Shown here: piece after piece, positions 37,082-44,654 of the stretch
Numbering within the stretch: position 1 is the stretch's first letter
Layout: each line of letters starts with the position of its first letter
Assembly: GCF_036116635.1 (NCBI RefSeq)
Contig: NZ_CP107995.1
Location: 620,001-684,000 of the forward strand
Direction: 5' to 3'
DNA from: Amycolatopsis sp. NBC_00345
Lineage (GTDB): Bacteria; Actinomycetota; Actinomycetes; Mycobacteriales; Pseudonocardiaceae
DNA: 64,000 bases
Position numbers and translations under genes: made by a program
The notes under the pieces: generated by a model
What the model was told of the DNA's origin: nothing
The model's database searches: none
Seen by the model: only the letters and a program-made list of their open reading frames with translations

Positions 37082-38473
37082 TCAGCGCAGGCGCAGGGCC
37101 CGCTTGATGGTGCCGAACAGGTCGGTCTGGTTGGTCAGGCCGACGATGTTGGCCGCCTGCGGGCCGTAACCGGCGATGCGGACCTGGGTGCCGGTGTGGT
37201 CCATGGACTGCCCGGCCAGGGCGGTGCCGTAGTTGAGGGTCATGTTCGCGCCCTCGTTCGTGACCAGCGTGGCGGTCTCGCCGGGGCTGACCGTGCCGTT
37301 GCCGATGATCTGGCTGGTGTGGCCGTGGTCGGCGGTGACCAGCACCAGCGTGTCCGCGTGGCTGCGGGCGAAGGCCATCCCGGCGGCGATCGCCGCGTCG
37401 AAGTCGACCACCTCGCCGATCTGGCCGCACGGGTCGGCCGCGTGGTCCTGCTTGTCGATGCTGGCTCCCTCGACCTGGAGGAAGAAGCCCTTGTCGCCGC
37501 GGCGGTCGTCGAGCAGCTGCAACGCCTTGCGGGTCTGGTCGGCGAGCTTCGGCTGTGTGGCCGGCAGGTCCGGGTTCGGGGTGCAGCGCGACGGCGCGGT
37601 GCCGCCCGTCTTGGCCAGCGGACCGGTCCAGTTCACCGGGAGGTTGCCGTCGGCGAACAGGCCGAGCAGCGGCTTGCCGGGCTTCGCGGCGGCGAGGTCG
37701 GCGGCGGTGCGGGCGACCTGGTAGCCCGCGGCCTTGGCCTGGTCCAGCACCGGCTTGCCGGCGAACTTGCCCGCCTTGGCGTTCTGCGCGAAGTACTTCG
37801 CGCCGCCGCCGAGCAGGACGTCGGGACGCGTCTGCACGAGCTGCTCGGCGATCGAGCCGGCGCCGCCGTTCTCCTTGGCGTTGGCCGGGCAGAGCTTGCT
37901 GGTCTCGTCCGGGCCCTTGCAGTCGCGGCTGACCACGTGCGAGCCGAGCACGGCCGGGGTGGCGTCCTGGACCTCGGCGGTGGTGACGTCACCGGTGCGC
38001 AGGCCGGCGCGCTTGGCCAGCTCCAGGACCGTCGGCACGGGGTTGCCGTACGCGTCGACCGAGATGGCGCCGTTGTAGCTCTTGGTGCCGGTGGCCCAGC
38101 CGGTGCCCGACGCCGCCGAGTCGGTGACGTAGTCGGGCTTGGCCGGGTTGCCCTTCTCCACGGCGTAAGTGGTGTAGTCGCCGGTCAGCGGCAGCTCGTC
38201 CATCGCCAGCCGCCCGGCCGCGCCGCGGGAGTAGTTGCGCGCCGAGGTGATCTCGGACTGGCCCATGCCGTCGCCGATGAACAGGACCACGTTCCGCGCG
38301 CTGCCGCCCTGGATCGCGTTCCGCACCTCCTGGGTGCGGTCGCCGGCCGAGGCGGCCCGGACGCCGGCGTCCCCGGGCGTCGCGAGGGCCGTGCCGCCCG
38401 CGGCGGCGACCAGCACCGCGCCCAGCGCGCCCGCGGTCAGCCACTTGCGGCGGCCTGCGAAGAGCGTTCTCAT
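37082..38473 (-). CDS. Secreted alkaline phosphatase (PhoA family)
   Basis: The 463-residue protein has an N-terminal signal (RRKWLTAGALGAVLVAAAGGTALA), first metal site NVVLFIGDGMGQSEITSARNY, nucleophile Ser in YVTDSAASGTGWATG, and late metal ligands EGASIDKQDHAADP and VLVTADHGHTSQI. Releases phosphate from monoesters outside the cell. AGGAG lies 6 nt before the ATG. No clear Pho-box repeat was recognised in the upstream 180 nt. Confidence 0.93.
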   Translation of the reverse strand: MRTLFAGRRKWLTAGALGAVLVAAAGGTALATPGDAGVRAASAGDRTQEVRNAIQGGSARNVVLFIGDGMGQSEITSARNYSRGAAGRLAMDELPLTGDYTTYAVEKGNPAKPDYVTDSAASGTGWATGTKSYNGAISVDAYGNPVPTVLELAKRAGLRTGDVTTAEVQDATPAVLGSHVVSRDCKGPDETSKLCPANAKENGGAGSIAEQLVQTRPDVLLGGGAKYFAQNAKAGKFAGKPVLDQAKAAGYQVARTAADLAAAKPGKPLLGLFADGNLPVNWTGPLAKTGGTAPSRCTPNPDLPATQPKLADQTRKALQLLDDRRGDKGFFLQVEGASIDKQDHAADPCGQIGEVVDFDAAIAAGMAFARSHADTLVLVTADHGHTSQIIGNGTVSPGETATLVTNEGANMTLNYGTALAGQSMDHTGTQVRIAGYGPQAANIVGLTNQTDLFGTIKRALRLR

Positions 38474-38653
38474 CGGTTCTCCTAGTACGGGGTTTTTCTC
38501 CGGATACATACGGAAGTTCCGGACTGGGCCATTAGTCCTGCCGCATGTGTTCCGTACGCGGAATCGCCATGAGCGAAGAATGTCCGTAAAGCGAACAACC
38601 GGGGCGTCACAGCCGGTGAGCGGCCACGGGCGGCCGCCTCCTACACTCGGGCC

Positions 38654-39340
38654 GTGGCCGAACGACCCCTCATCGCACCCAGCATCCTGTCCGCGGACTT
38701 CGCCCGTCTGGGCGAGGAGATCGCCGCCGTCGCGCACCCGGGGGAGACCCGCGCGGACTGGGTGCACGTGGACGTGATGGACGCGCACTTCGTGCCCAAC
38801 CTGACGCTCGGCCTGCCCGTGGTGGAGTCACTGCTCAAGTCCACCGACGTGCCGGTGGACTGCCACCTGATGATCGACGACCCGGACCGCTGGGCGATCG
38901 GGTACGCCGAGGCCGGCGCCTACAACGTCACGGTGCACGTCGAGGCCGCCGCGGACCCGGTGAAGCTGGCGAAGAACCTGCGCGCGGCCGGGGCGAAGGC
39001 GGGCCTGTCGATCAAGCCGGGCACGCCGCTGGAGCCCCACCTCGAAACCCTGAAGCACTACGACACGCTGCTGGTGATGTCCGTGGAGCCGGGCTTCGGC
39101 GGGCAGTCGTTCATGCCGGACGTGCTGGACAAGGTGCGCACCGCGCGCCGCCTGGTCGACACCGGGCACCTCAAGCTGGTGCTGGAGATCGACGGCGGGA
39201 TCAACGCCGACACCATCGAGCAGGCGGCCGAGGCCGGCGTCGACTGCTTCGTCGCCGGCTCCGCGGTCTACGGCGCGCAGGACCCGGGCAAGGCGGTCGC
39301 CGCGCTGCGCGAGCAGGCCGCCCGGCACCGGGCCGGCTGA
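38654..39340 (+). CDS. rpe: Ribulose-phosphate 3-epimerase
   Basis: Pentose phosphate pathway TIM-barrel enzyme. 228 residues: IAPSILSADFARLGEEIAAV, VHVDVMDAHFVPNLTLG, DCHLMIDDPDRW, LVMSVEPGFGGQSFMPDVLDKV and LEIDGGINADT carry the metal and catalytic Asp residues. TACACT at 38642-38647 lies 6 nt before the GTG, consistent with a leaderless mRNA. Precedes the riboflavin genes as in other actinobacteria. Confidence 0.97.
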   Translation: MAERPLIAPSILSADFARLGEEIAAVAHPGETRADWVHVDVMDAHFVPNLTLGLPVVESLLKSTDVPVDCHLMIDDPDRWAIGYAEAGAYNVTVHVEAAADPVKLAKNLRAAGAKAGLSIKPGTPLEPHLETLKHYDTLLVMSVEPGFGGQSFMPDVLDKVRTARRLVDTGHLKLVLEIDGGINADTIEQAAEAGVDCFVAGSAVYGAQDPGKAVAALREQAARHRAG

Positions 39341-39434
39341 CGCCCTCGCCCGGGGAAGCACCCGGGCACGGCCGGGTGTTGGATGGAAGGCACCCGGTTC
39401 GGCGGGTGGTTTCTTCTCAGGGGAGGCAGTAGCG

Positions 39435-40073
39435 GTGTTCACCGGCATAGTCGAGGAAGTCGGCGAGGTCACGGCGGTCGAGCAGCTGACGAACGCGGCG
39501 CGGCTCACGGTCCGCGGCCCGCTGGTCACCTCCGACGCGGGCCACGGCGACTCGATCGCCGTGAGCGGCGTCTGCCTGACCGTGGTCACCGTTTCGGGCG
39601 GCGAGTTCACCGTTGATGTGGTGAACGAGACACTGCAGCGCTCCAGCCTCGCGAAGGTGGCCGTGGGCGACGCCGTGAACCTCGAGCGCGCGACCCCCGC
39701 GGGCGGGCGGCTCGGCGGGCACATCATGCAGGGCCACGTCGACGGGACGGGCGTCTTCCTCTCCCGCGACGAACAGGGCGTGACCACGTTCGCCCTGCCC
39801 ACGGGCCTGGCGCGGTATGTGGTCGAGAAGGGCTCGATCGCCGTCGACGGCGTTTCGCTGACCGTCGCGGCCATCACCGAGGACTCGTTCTCGGTCGCCC
39901 TGATCCCCACCACGCTGGAGGTCACCACCCTCGGCCGGCGGACCGCCGGCGACCTGGTGAACCTGGAAGTGGACGTGGTGGCGAAGTACGTGGAGAAGCT
40001 GGCCATCCCGCATCTGGCCGGCCGGGCGCACAATGACCACGTCAGCGGGGACGGTACGAAGGAGCAGGCGTGA
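39435..40073 (+). CDS. ribE: Riboflavin synthase alpha chain
   Basis: Dismutates two 6,7-dimethyl-8-ribityllumazine molecules to riboflavin. The 212-residue protein has the duplicated lumazine-binding barrels: MFTGIVEEVGEV / SGVCLTVV / GGHIMQGHVDGTG and the second half with SIAVDGVSLTVAAI. GGAGG lies upstream of the GTG. The 94-nt leader shows no FMN-riboswitch consensus. It overlaps ribBA by 4 nt. Confidence 0.96.
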   Translation: MFTGIVEEVGEVTAVEQLTNAARLTVRGPLVTSDAGHGDSIAVSGVCLTVVTVSGGEFTVDVVNETLQRSSLAKVAVGDAVNLERATPAGGRLGGHIMQGHVDGTGVFLSRDEQGVTTFALPTGLARYVVEKGSIAVDGVSLTVAAITEDSFSVALIPTTLEVTTLGRRTAGDLVNLEVDVVAKYVEKLAIPHLAGRAHNDHVSGDGTKEQA

Positions 40074-41401
40074 GCGAGACGAGGGCGGCCGAGCCGCAGA
40101 CGGGGTGGACGCCCTGCGGCGCCGGCGCGGTGTTCGACGCCGACGCGATCGAGGCGGCGATCGCCGACATCGCCGCGGGGCGCGCGGTGGTCGTGGTGGA
40201 CGACGAGGACCGGGAGAACGAGGGCGACCTCATTTTCGCCGCGGAGAAGGCGACGCCGGAGCTGCTGGCGTTCATGGTGCGCTACACCTCCGGTTACGTC
40301 TGCGTGCCGTTGACCGAGGCCGAGGCGGACCGGCTGGACCTGCCGCCGATGTTCCACACGAACCAGGACGCCCGCGGCACCGCCTACAGCGTGACCGTGG
40401 ACGCCGCCGAGGGCATCAGCACCGGCATCTCGGCCGTGGACCGGGCGCGGACCATCCGGCTGCTGGCCGACCCGGACTCCAAGGCCACGGACTTCCGCCG
40501 GCCCGGCCACGTCGTCCCGTTGCGGGCCAAGGAGGGCGGCGTGCTGCGCCGTCCCGGCCACACCGAGGCGGCGATCGACCTGGCCCGGATGGCCGGGCTG
40601 CACCCGGCCGGGGTGCTCTGCGAGATCGTGTCGCAGAAGGACGAGGGCGAAATGGCGCGGCGCGACGAGCTGGAGGTCTTCGCCGCCGACCACGGCCTCA
40701 CGATCATCAGCATCGCCGACCTGATCGCCTACCGGCGCCGCACCGAGAAGCAGGTGGAGCGCGTCGCCGAGGCGCGGATCCCGCTCGCCGCGGGCACCTT
40801 CCGCGCGGTCGGTTACGACAGCCTGCTGGACGGCATCGAGCACGTCGCCTTCGTCTACGGCGAGGTCGGCGACGGCGAGGACATCCTGGTCCGCGTGCAC
40901 TCCGAGTGCCTCACCGGCGACGTCTTCGGCTCGCTGCGCTGCGACTGCGGCCCGCAGCTGGAGGCCGCGCTGTCCGCGGTCGCCGCCGAGGGCCGCGGGG
41001 TGGTGCTCTACATCCGCGGGCACGAGGGCCGCGGCATCGGCCTGCTGCACAAGCTGCAGGCCTACCAGCTGCAGGACGACGGCGCGGACACCGTGGACGC
41101 GAACCTGGCGCTGGGCGTGCCCGCCGACGCCCGCGACTACGGCACGGGCGCGCAGATCCTCTGCGACCTGGGCGTCCGCTCGATGCGGCTGCTCACGAAC
41201 AACCCGGCCAAGCGCGTCGGCCTGGAGGGCTACGGCCTGCGCGTGACCGGCCGCGTGGCGCTGCCGATCTCGCCGAACCCGGAGAACCTGCGGTACCTGC
41301 GCACCAAGCGCGACCGGATGGGGCACGACCTCGCGCAGCTGGACCACTACGAGCAGGTGACGGCAGCCGGGCCGGACGGGGAAGGGGAGAGCACGCGATG
41401 A
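40070..41401 (+). CDS. ribBA: Bifunctional DHBP synthase / GTP cyclohydrolase II
   Basis: Two entry steps of riboflavin synthesis. Residues ~20-215 are DHBP synthase (VVVVDDEDRENEGDLIFAAE, RRPGHVVPL, RRPGHTEAAIDLARMAG); residues ~220-440 are GTP cyclohydrolase II (RVHSECLTGDVFGSLRCDCGPQL with the zinc Cys trio, RGHEGRGIGL). The 443-residue length is normal. Coupled to ribE and ribH by 4-nt overlaps. Confidence 0.97.
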   Translation: MSETRAAEPQTGWTPCGAGAVFDADAIEAAIADIAAGRAVVVVDDEDRENEGDLIFAAEKATPELLAFMVRYTSGYVCVPLTEAEADRLDLPPMFHTNQDARGTAYSVTVDAAEGISTGISAVDRARTIRLLADPDSKATDFRRPGHVVPLRAKEGGVLRRPGHTEAAIDLARMAGLHPAGVLCEIVSQKDEGEMARRDELEVFAADHGLTIISIADLIAYRRRTEKQVERVAEARIPLAAGTFRAVGYDSLLDGIEHVAFVYGEVGDGEDILVRVHSECLTGDVFGSLRCDCGPQLEAALSAVAAEGRGVVLYIRGHEGRGIGLLHKLQAYQLQDDGADTVDANLALGVPADARDYGTGAQILCDLGVRSMRLLTNNPAKRVGLEGYGLRVTGRVALPISPNPENLRYLRTKRDRMGHDLAQLDHYEQVTAAGPDGEGESTR

Positions 41402-41904
41402 GCGGGGAAGGACGTCCCGACGTCGAGCTGGACCTGAGCGACTGCAAGTCGCTGCGGCTGGGCATCGTGGCGACGCGGTGGAACGCGGGGATCACCGACG
41501 TGCTGCTGGAGCGCGCGCTGGTGGCGGCCAAGGAGGCCGACCTCGAGGAGGAGCCGACCGTGGTCCGCGTGGCCGGCGCCGTGGAGCTGCCGGTGGCGGC
41601 CCAGGCACTGGCGCGCAACCACGACGCGGTTGTCGCGCTGGGCGTGGTGATCCGCGGGGGCACCCCGCACTTCGAGTACGTCTGCGACGCGGTGACGGCC
41701 GGCCTCACGCGGGTGGCGCTGGACGAGAGCACCCCCGTCGGCAACGGCGTGCTGACCTGCGACACCGAAGAGCAGGCGCTGGCCCGGTCCGGAAAACCGG
41801 GCTCGGTGGAGGACAAGGGCTACGAGGCCGCCGTCGCGGCGCTCGACACCGCCCACGTGCTGCGCGGCCTGCGCCAGCCGTGGACCGAACGGGGATTCGT
41901 GTGA
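41398..41904 (+). CDS. ribH: 6,7-Dimethyl-8-ribityllumazine synthase
   Basis: Forms the lumazine from DHBP and the ribityl pyrimidine. The 168-residue protein has RLGIVATRWNAGITDVLLERAL, VAGAVELPVAAQALA, VVALGVVIRGGTPHFEYVCDAV and GNGVLTCDTEEQAL. The phosphate loop and the His of the RGGTPHFEYV segment are present. ribD is not among the neighbours, so the deaminase/reductase step must be encoded elsewhere. Confidence 0.96.
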   Translation: MSGEGRPDVELDLSDCKSLRLGIVATRWNAGITDVLLERALVAAKEADLEEEPTVVRVAGAVELPVAAQALARNHDAVVALGVVIRGGTPHFEYVCDAVTAGLTRVALDESTPVGNGVLTCDTEEQALARSGKPGSVEDKGYEAAVAALDTAHVLRGLRQPWTERGFV

Positions 41905-42365
41905 GCGGGACCATGACCGAGCAGCAGACGGAGACCCTGGTGATCCGCCCCCGGCGGACACTGATCATGTGCAGCGTGCTGGCGGTGCTGCTGCTGGGCG
42001 TGTTCATCGTGGTCGCGGTGCTGCTGCGCAATTCGCACACCGGCGTGGTGTTCGAGCCCGCCGACCAGGCCGCGATGATCGGCATCGGCATCCTGCTGGC
42101 GGCGGGCACCATGCTGTTCGCCCTGCCGCGGGTCCGCGCGGACGCGGCCGGCGTCGAGGTCCGCAACGTCCTCGCGACCCGCCAGTTCGCCTGGACGGAC
42201 GTCCTGTCGGTCAGTTTCCCGGACGGCGCCTCCTGGGCCCGTTTCGAGCTGCCCGAGGACGAGTACTTCTCGGTGATGGCGGTGCAGGCCGTGGACCGCG
42301 ACCGTGCGGTCGCCGCCGTGCGCGCGCTGCGCCGCCTGCACCGGGCGGCGCACGAGGCTGCTTGA
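41901..42365 (+). CDS. Two-TM PH-domain protein
   Basis: The 154-residue protein has two membrane segments (LIMCSVLAVLLLGVFIVVAVLL and AAMIGIGILLAAGTMLFAL) then a short PH-like beta domain (VRADAAGVEVRNVLATRQFAWTDVLSVSF, VDRDRAVAAVRAL), typical of actinobacterial 'PH domain-containing protein' genes that follow ribH. Function unknown. An ATG at 41913 is an alternative start. It overlaps the ribH stop. Confidence 0.8.
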   Translation: MSGTMTEQQTETLVIRPRRTLIMCSVLAVLLLGVFIVVAVLLRNSHTGVVFEPADQAAMIGIGILLAAGTMLFALPRVRADAAGVEVRNVLATRQFAWTDVLSVSFPDGASWARFELPEDEYFSVMAVQAVDRDRAVAAVRALRRLHRAAHEAA

Positions 42366-42435
42366 GTTTTCGCGCCCGAGCCGTCCGGACCTTCGGGTTC
42401 GGGCGGCTTTTCGCTGTGGTGAAAGGGAAAACGGT

Positions 42436-42804
42436 ATGGAACAGGCTCTTCGCGCGAGCGCTTGGCGGGACGGCTCGTGGTACCGCGTCCGCACCGCCCG
42501 GTTCGAGGCGGCGTTCGTCGTCTCCGACGAGGAACTGGACCGGGTGGAGAACGTCGACGTCGAGGTCCGGCTCGCCGACGGCTCCCGCTGGACCGCGACG
42601 GTCTTCACCGTCGCCGAAGTCGGCCGGCTGATGGCGCGGTGGGCGGACAGCGGCGAGGCGCTGGGCGGACGCTACTTCTGGTGCTCGGACGGCCTCATCG
42701 TCCGGGACGCGGGCATCACCGCGATCACCGACGTGCTCAGCGGGCTGCTCGACAACGGCGACTTCACCAGCGTCCTGCGCCGCTGTGTTGATGAGAGCAG
42801 TTGA
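42436..42804 (+). CDS. Conserved-looking soluble protein of unknown function
   Basis: The 122-residue protein (RTARFEAAFVVSDEELDRVENVDVEVRLADGSRWTATVFTVAEVGRLM..., ending DNGDFTSVLRRC) is acidic and soluble with alternating strands and helices and no signal or membrane segment. The ATG follows GAAAGGGA by a usable distance. Not a family I recognise with confidence. It lies between the riboflavin cluster and the convergent xthA gene, 19 nt away. Confidence 0.6.
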   Translation: MEQALRASAWRDGSWYRVRTARFEAAFVVSDEELDRVENVDVEVRLADGSRWTATVFTVAEVGRLMARWADSGEALGGRYFWCSDGLIVRDAGITAITDVLSGLLDNGDFTSVLRRCVDESS

Positions 42805-42822
42805 TGAGAGCGGCGGTGGGGA

Positions 42823-43614
42823 CTATGCCGCCGGGGACGGCAGTGAAAGGTCCACCACCACCGGCGCGTGATCCGAGGAGCCCTTGCCCTTCCGGGCCTC
42901 ACGGTCCACATAGGAGTCCGCCACCGCGCCGGTGAACGCGCGGTTGCCGTAAACCAGGTCGATCCGCATTCCCCGGTTGTTGGGGAAGTTCCCGGCTCGG
43001 TAGTCCCAGTAGGTGAACGGGTGGTCGTACTTCTGCGGGCGCGGGAAGACGTCGCCGAGGCCCACGGCGCGCAGCCGTTCCAACGCCGTGCGCTCGGGCC
43101 CCGTGACGTGGGTCGAATCGGCGAATGCCGTGATGTCCCAGACGTCCTCGTCCGACGGCGCGACGTTGAAGTCGCCCAGCACGGCGAAGGGCGCGTCCGA
43201 AAGCTCCGCCGAGACGGTCTGCCGCAGCGCCTCTAGCCACTCCAGCTTGTACGCGTAGTGCGGGTTGTCCGGCTCACGCCCGTTGGGCACGTACACCGAC
43301 CACACCCGCACGCCGCCGCAGGTGGCGCCGATCGCGCGGGCCTCGGCGGCGCCGTCGAACTGCGGCTCGCCGGTCAGGCCGCGGGTCACGTCGGCCAGCC
43401 CGATCCGGGAGAGGATCGCCACGCCGTTCCAGCGGCCCAGGCCGTACGCGGCGACCTCGTAACCCAGCTCCCGCACCGGTTCGACGGGGAAGGCCTCGGT
43501 GGTGCCCTTAAGTTCTTGCAGGCACAGCACGTCGGGGGCCGAGTGCTCCAGCCAGTCGAGCACGCGCGGCAGCCGCGGCACGATCGAGTTGACATTCCAC
43601 GTCGCGATGCGCAT
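42823..43614 (-). CDS. xthA: Exodeoxyribonuclease III (AP endonuclease)
   Basis: Base-excision repair nuclease. The 263-residue protein has MRIATWNVNSI (Asn), VLCLQELKG (catalytic Glu), VYVPNGREPDNPHYAYKLEWL (Tyr), VLGDFNVAPSDEDVWD (Asp/Asn), NRGMRIDLVYGN and the C-terminal GSSDHAPVVVDL (His). ATG 43614 is chosen because the conserved protein begins there. Confidence 0.95.
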   Translation of the reverse strand: MRIATWNVNSIVPRLPRVLDWLEHSAPDVLCLQELKGTTEAFPVEPVRELGYEVAAYGLGRWNGVAILSRIGLADVTRGLTGEPQFDGAAEARAIGATCGGVRVWSVYVPNGREPDNPHYAYKLEWLEALRQTVSAELSDAPFAVLGDFNVAPSDEDVWDITAFADSTHVTGPERTALERLRAVGLGDVFPRPQKYDHPFTYWDYRAGNFPNNRGMRIDLVYGNRAFTGAVADSYVDREARKGKGSSDHAPVVVDLSLPSPAA

Positions 43615-43669
43615 GCCCGCCAGGATAGGGGTGCGCGGCCGGGCGGACCCGCCGCGCACCCCGCCCGGC

Positions 43670-44386
43670 TCAGACTCCGGCCGTGGTCCGGATCCACGAG
43701 CGGCTGGACGCGACGCTCGCGTAGTTGTTGGTGCCGCGGGTGTTCGTGCCGCTCTGGTTCTGCACCGTCGACGCGACGCCGACCTGCGCGCCGTTCGACA
43801 GCTCGGGCCCGCCCGAGTCGCCCTTCCACGCCGAGCCGTTGACGCCGACGCTCTGGATCGCGCGGCCGCCGTAGGCGTCCGTGGAGCGGCCGGTGACCTG
43901 GACGTTCGCCACCTTCAGCGCGGACGCCGGCGGTCCGGTCGGCGTGGTGCGGCCCCAGCCGTAGAGCTGGTTGGAGCTGCCGTTGGCCGGGTCCGCGCTG
44001 CCGAGGGTGACCGGCGCGGCGCCGGTGGTCTGCGCGAGGTGCAGGAGGGCGATGTCGCCGTTGGGCGACTCCTTCTTCTGGTCGACGGCGATCTTCGTGC
44101 CGCCGAAGAGGGTGTTGGTGCCGACCCGCACGAACATGCCGCTGCCGTCCTCGTCGAGGCAGTGCACGGCCGTCATCACCCAGCTCGGCGCGATGACCGT
44201 GCCGGAGCAGTTGAAGCCCTGGAAGTCGCGGCCGGGGGTGTTGACGTACACCTGCGCGCCCCAGCTGACGGTGGGAGCGGTGCCGCCGCCGACGATGTCC
44301 GTCTGGGCGCCGGCGACAGCGCCGCCCGCGAGGGTCAGCGCGACGGCGGCGGCGGTGGCTGCGCCGGCGATACGGATTCTGCTCAA
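43670..44386 (-). CDS. Secreted trypsin-like serine protease (S1)
   Basis: The 238-residue protein begins at a TTG with GAAAGGA upstream, has a signal peptide (RIRIAGAATAAAVALTLAGGAVAGA), and then the mature S1 domain starting IVGG with almost no propeptide. The catalytic triad is seen as TAVHC (His), GDIALLHL (Asp) and GDSGGP (Ser). Probably an extracellular trypsin or streptogrisin-like enzyme. TTG is the only start that gives a proper signal peptide; no ATG/GTG in frame does so. Confidence 0.88.
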   Translation of the reverse strand: MSRIRIAGAATAAAVALTLAGGAVAGAQTDIVGGGTAPTVSWGAQVYVNTPGRDFQGFNCSGTVIAPSWVMTAVHCLDEDGSGMFVRVGTNTLFGGTKIAVDQKKESPNGDIALLHLAQTTGAAPVTLGSADPANGSSNQLYGWGRTTPTGPPASALKVANVQVTGRSTDAYGGRAIQSVGVNGSAWKGDSGGPELSNGAQVGVASTVQNQSGTNTRGTNNYASVASSRSWIRTTAGV

Positions 44387-44530
44387 GGCGGGATCCTTTC
44401 GGGGACCGGTGGGGACCGGGGGAGACGCCGAGTGCTCTCGGCCGAACGGAAAGTAACCGCGCGTTGACCAGGGCCGGAACCGACGAACGTCGCTTCTGTC
44501 CGAAGCACCCGACTTCCGTCGGGTCACCGG

Positions 44531-44583
44531 TCCCTGAAGGCCACCTTCAGGGACCGTCGTGCCCTGAAGGTGGCCTTCAGGGC
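44531..44583. repeat. Inverted repeat, copy 3 of the CCTGAAGGCCACC family
   Basis: Arms 44531-44553 and 44561-44583 pair perfectly over 21 bp around a short loop, with the same CCCTGAAGGCCACC core as at 24846 and 35780. Each arm is itself partly palindromic (CCTGAAGG/CCTTCAGG). It lies between divergent protease and uvrC genes, so termination of neither is served. Confidence 0.85.
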
Positions 44584-44654
44584 ACGACGCGACGAAACCC
44601 GGGCAGGCGAGGGGCCTCGCGAAACTGTCGGTGCCGCGCCATAGGGTGGTGACC

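Noticed and set aside
38474..38653. Pho box upstream of the alkaline phosphatase
   Set aside because: Only loosely spaced TTCGCT copies were seen, not the 11-bp phased GTTCACC repeats.
39341..39434. FMN riboswitch before ribE
   Set aside because: The 94-nt leader lacks the conserved RFN blocks and is too short.
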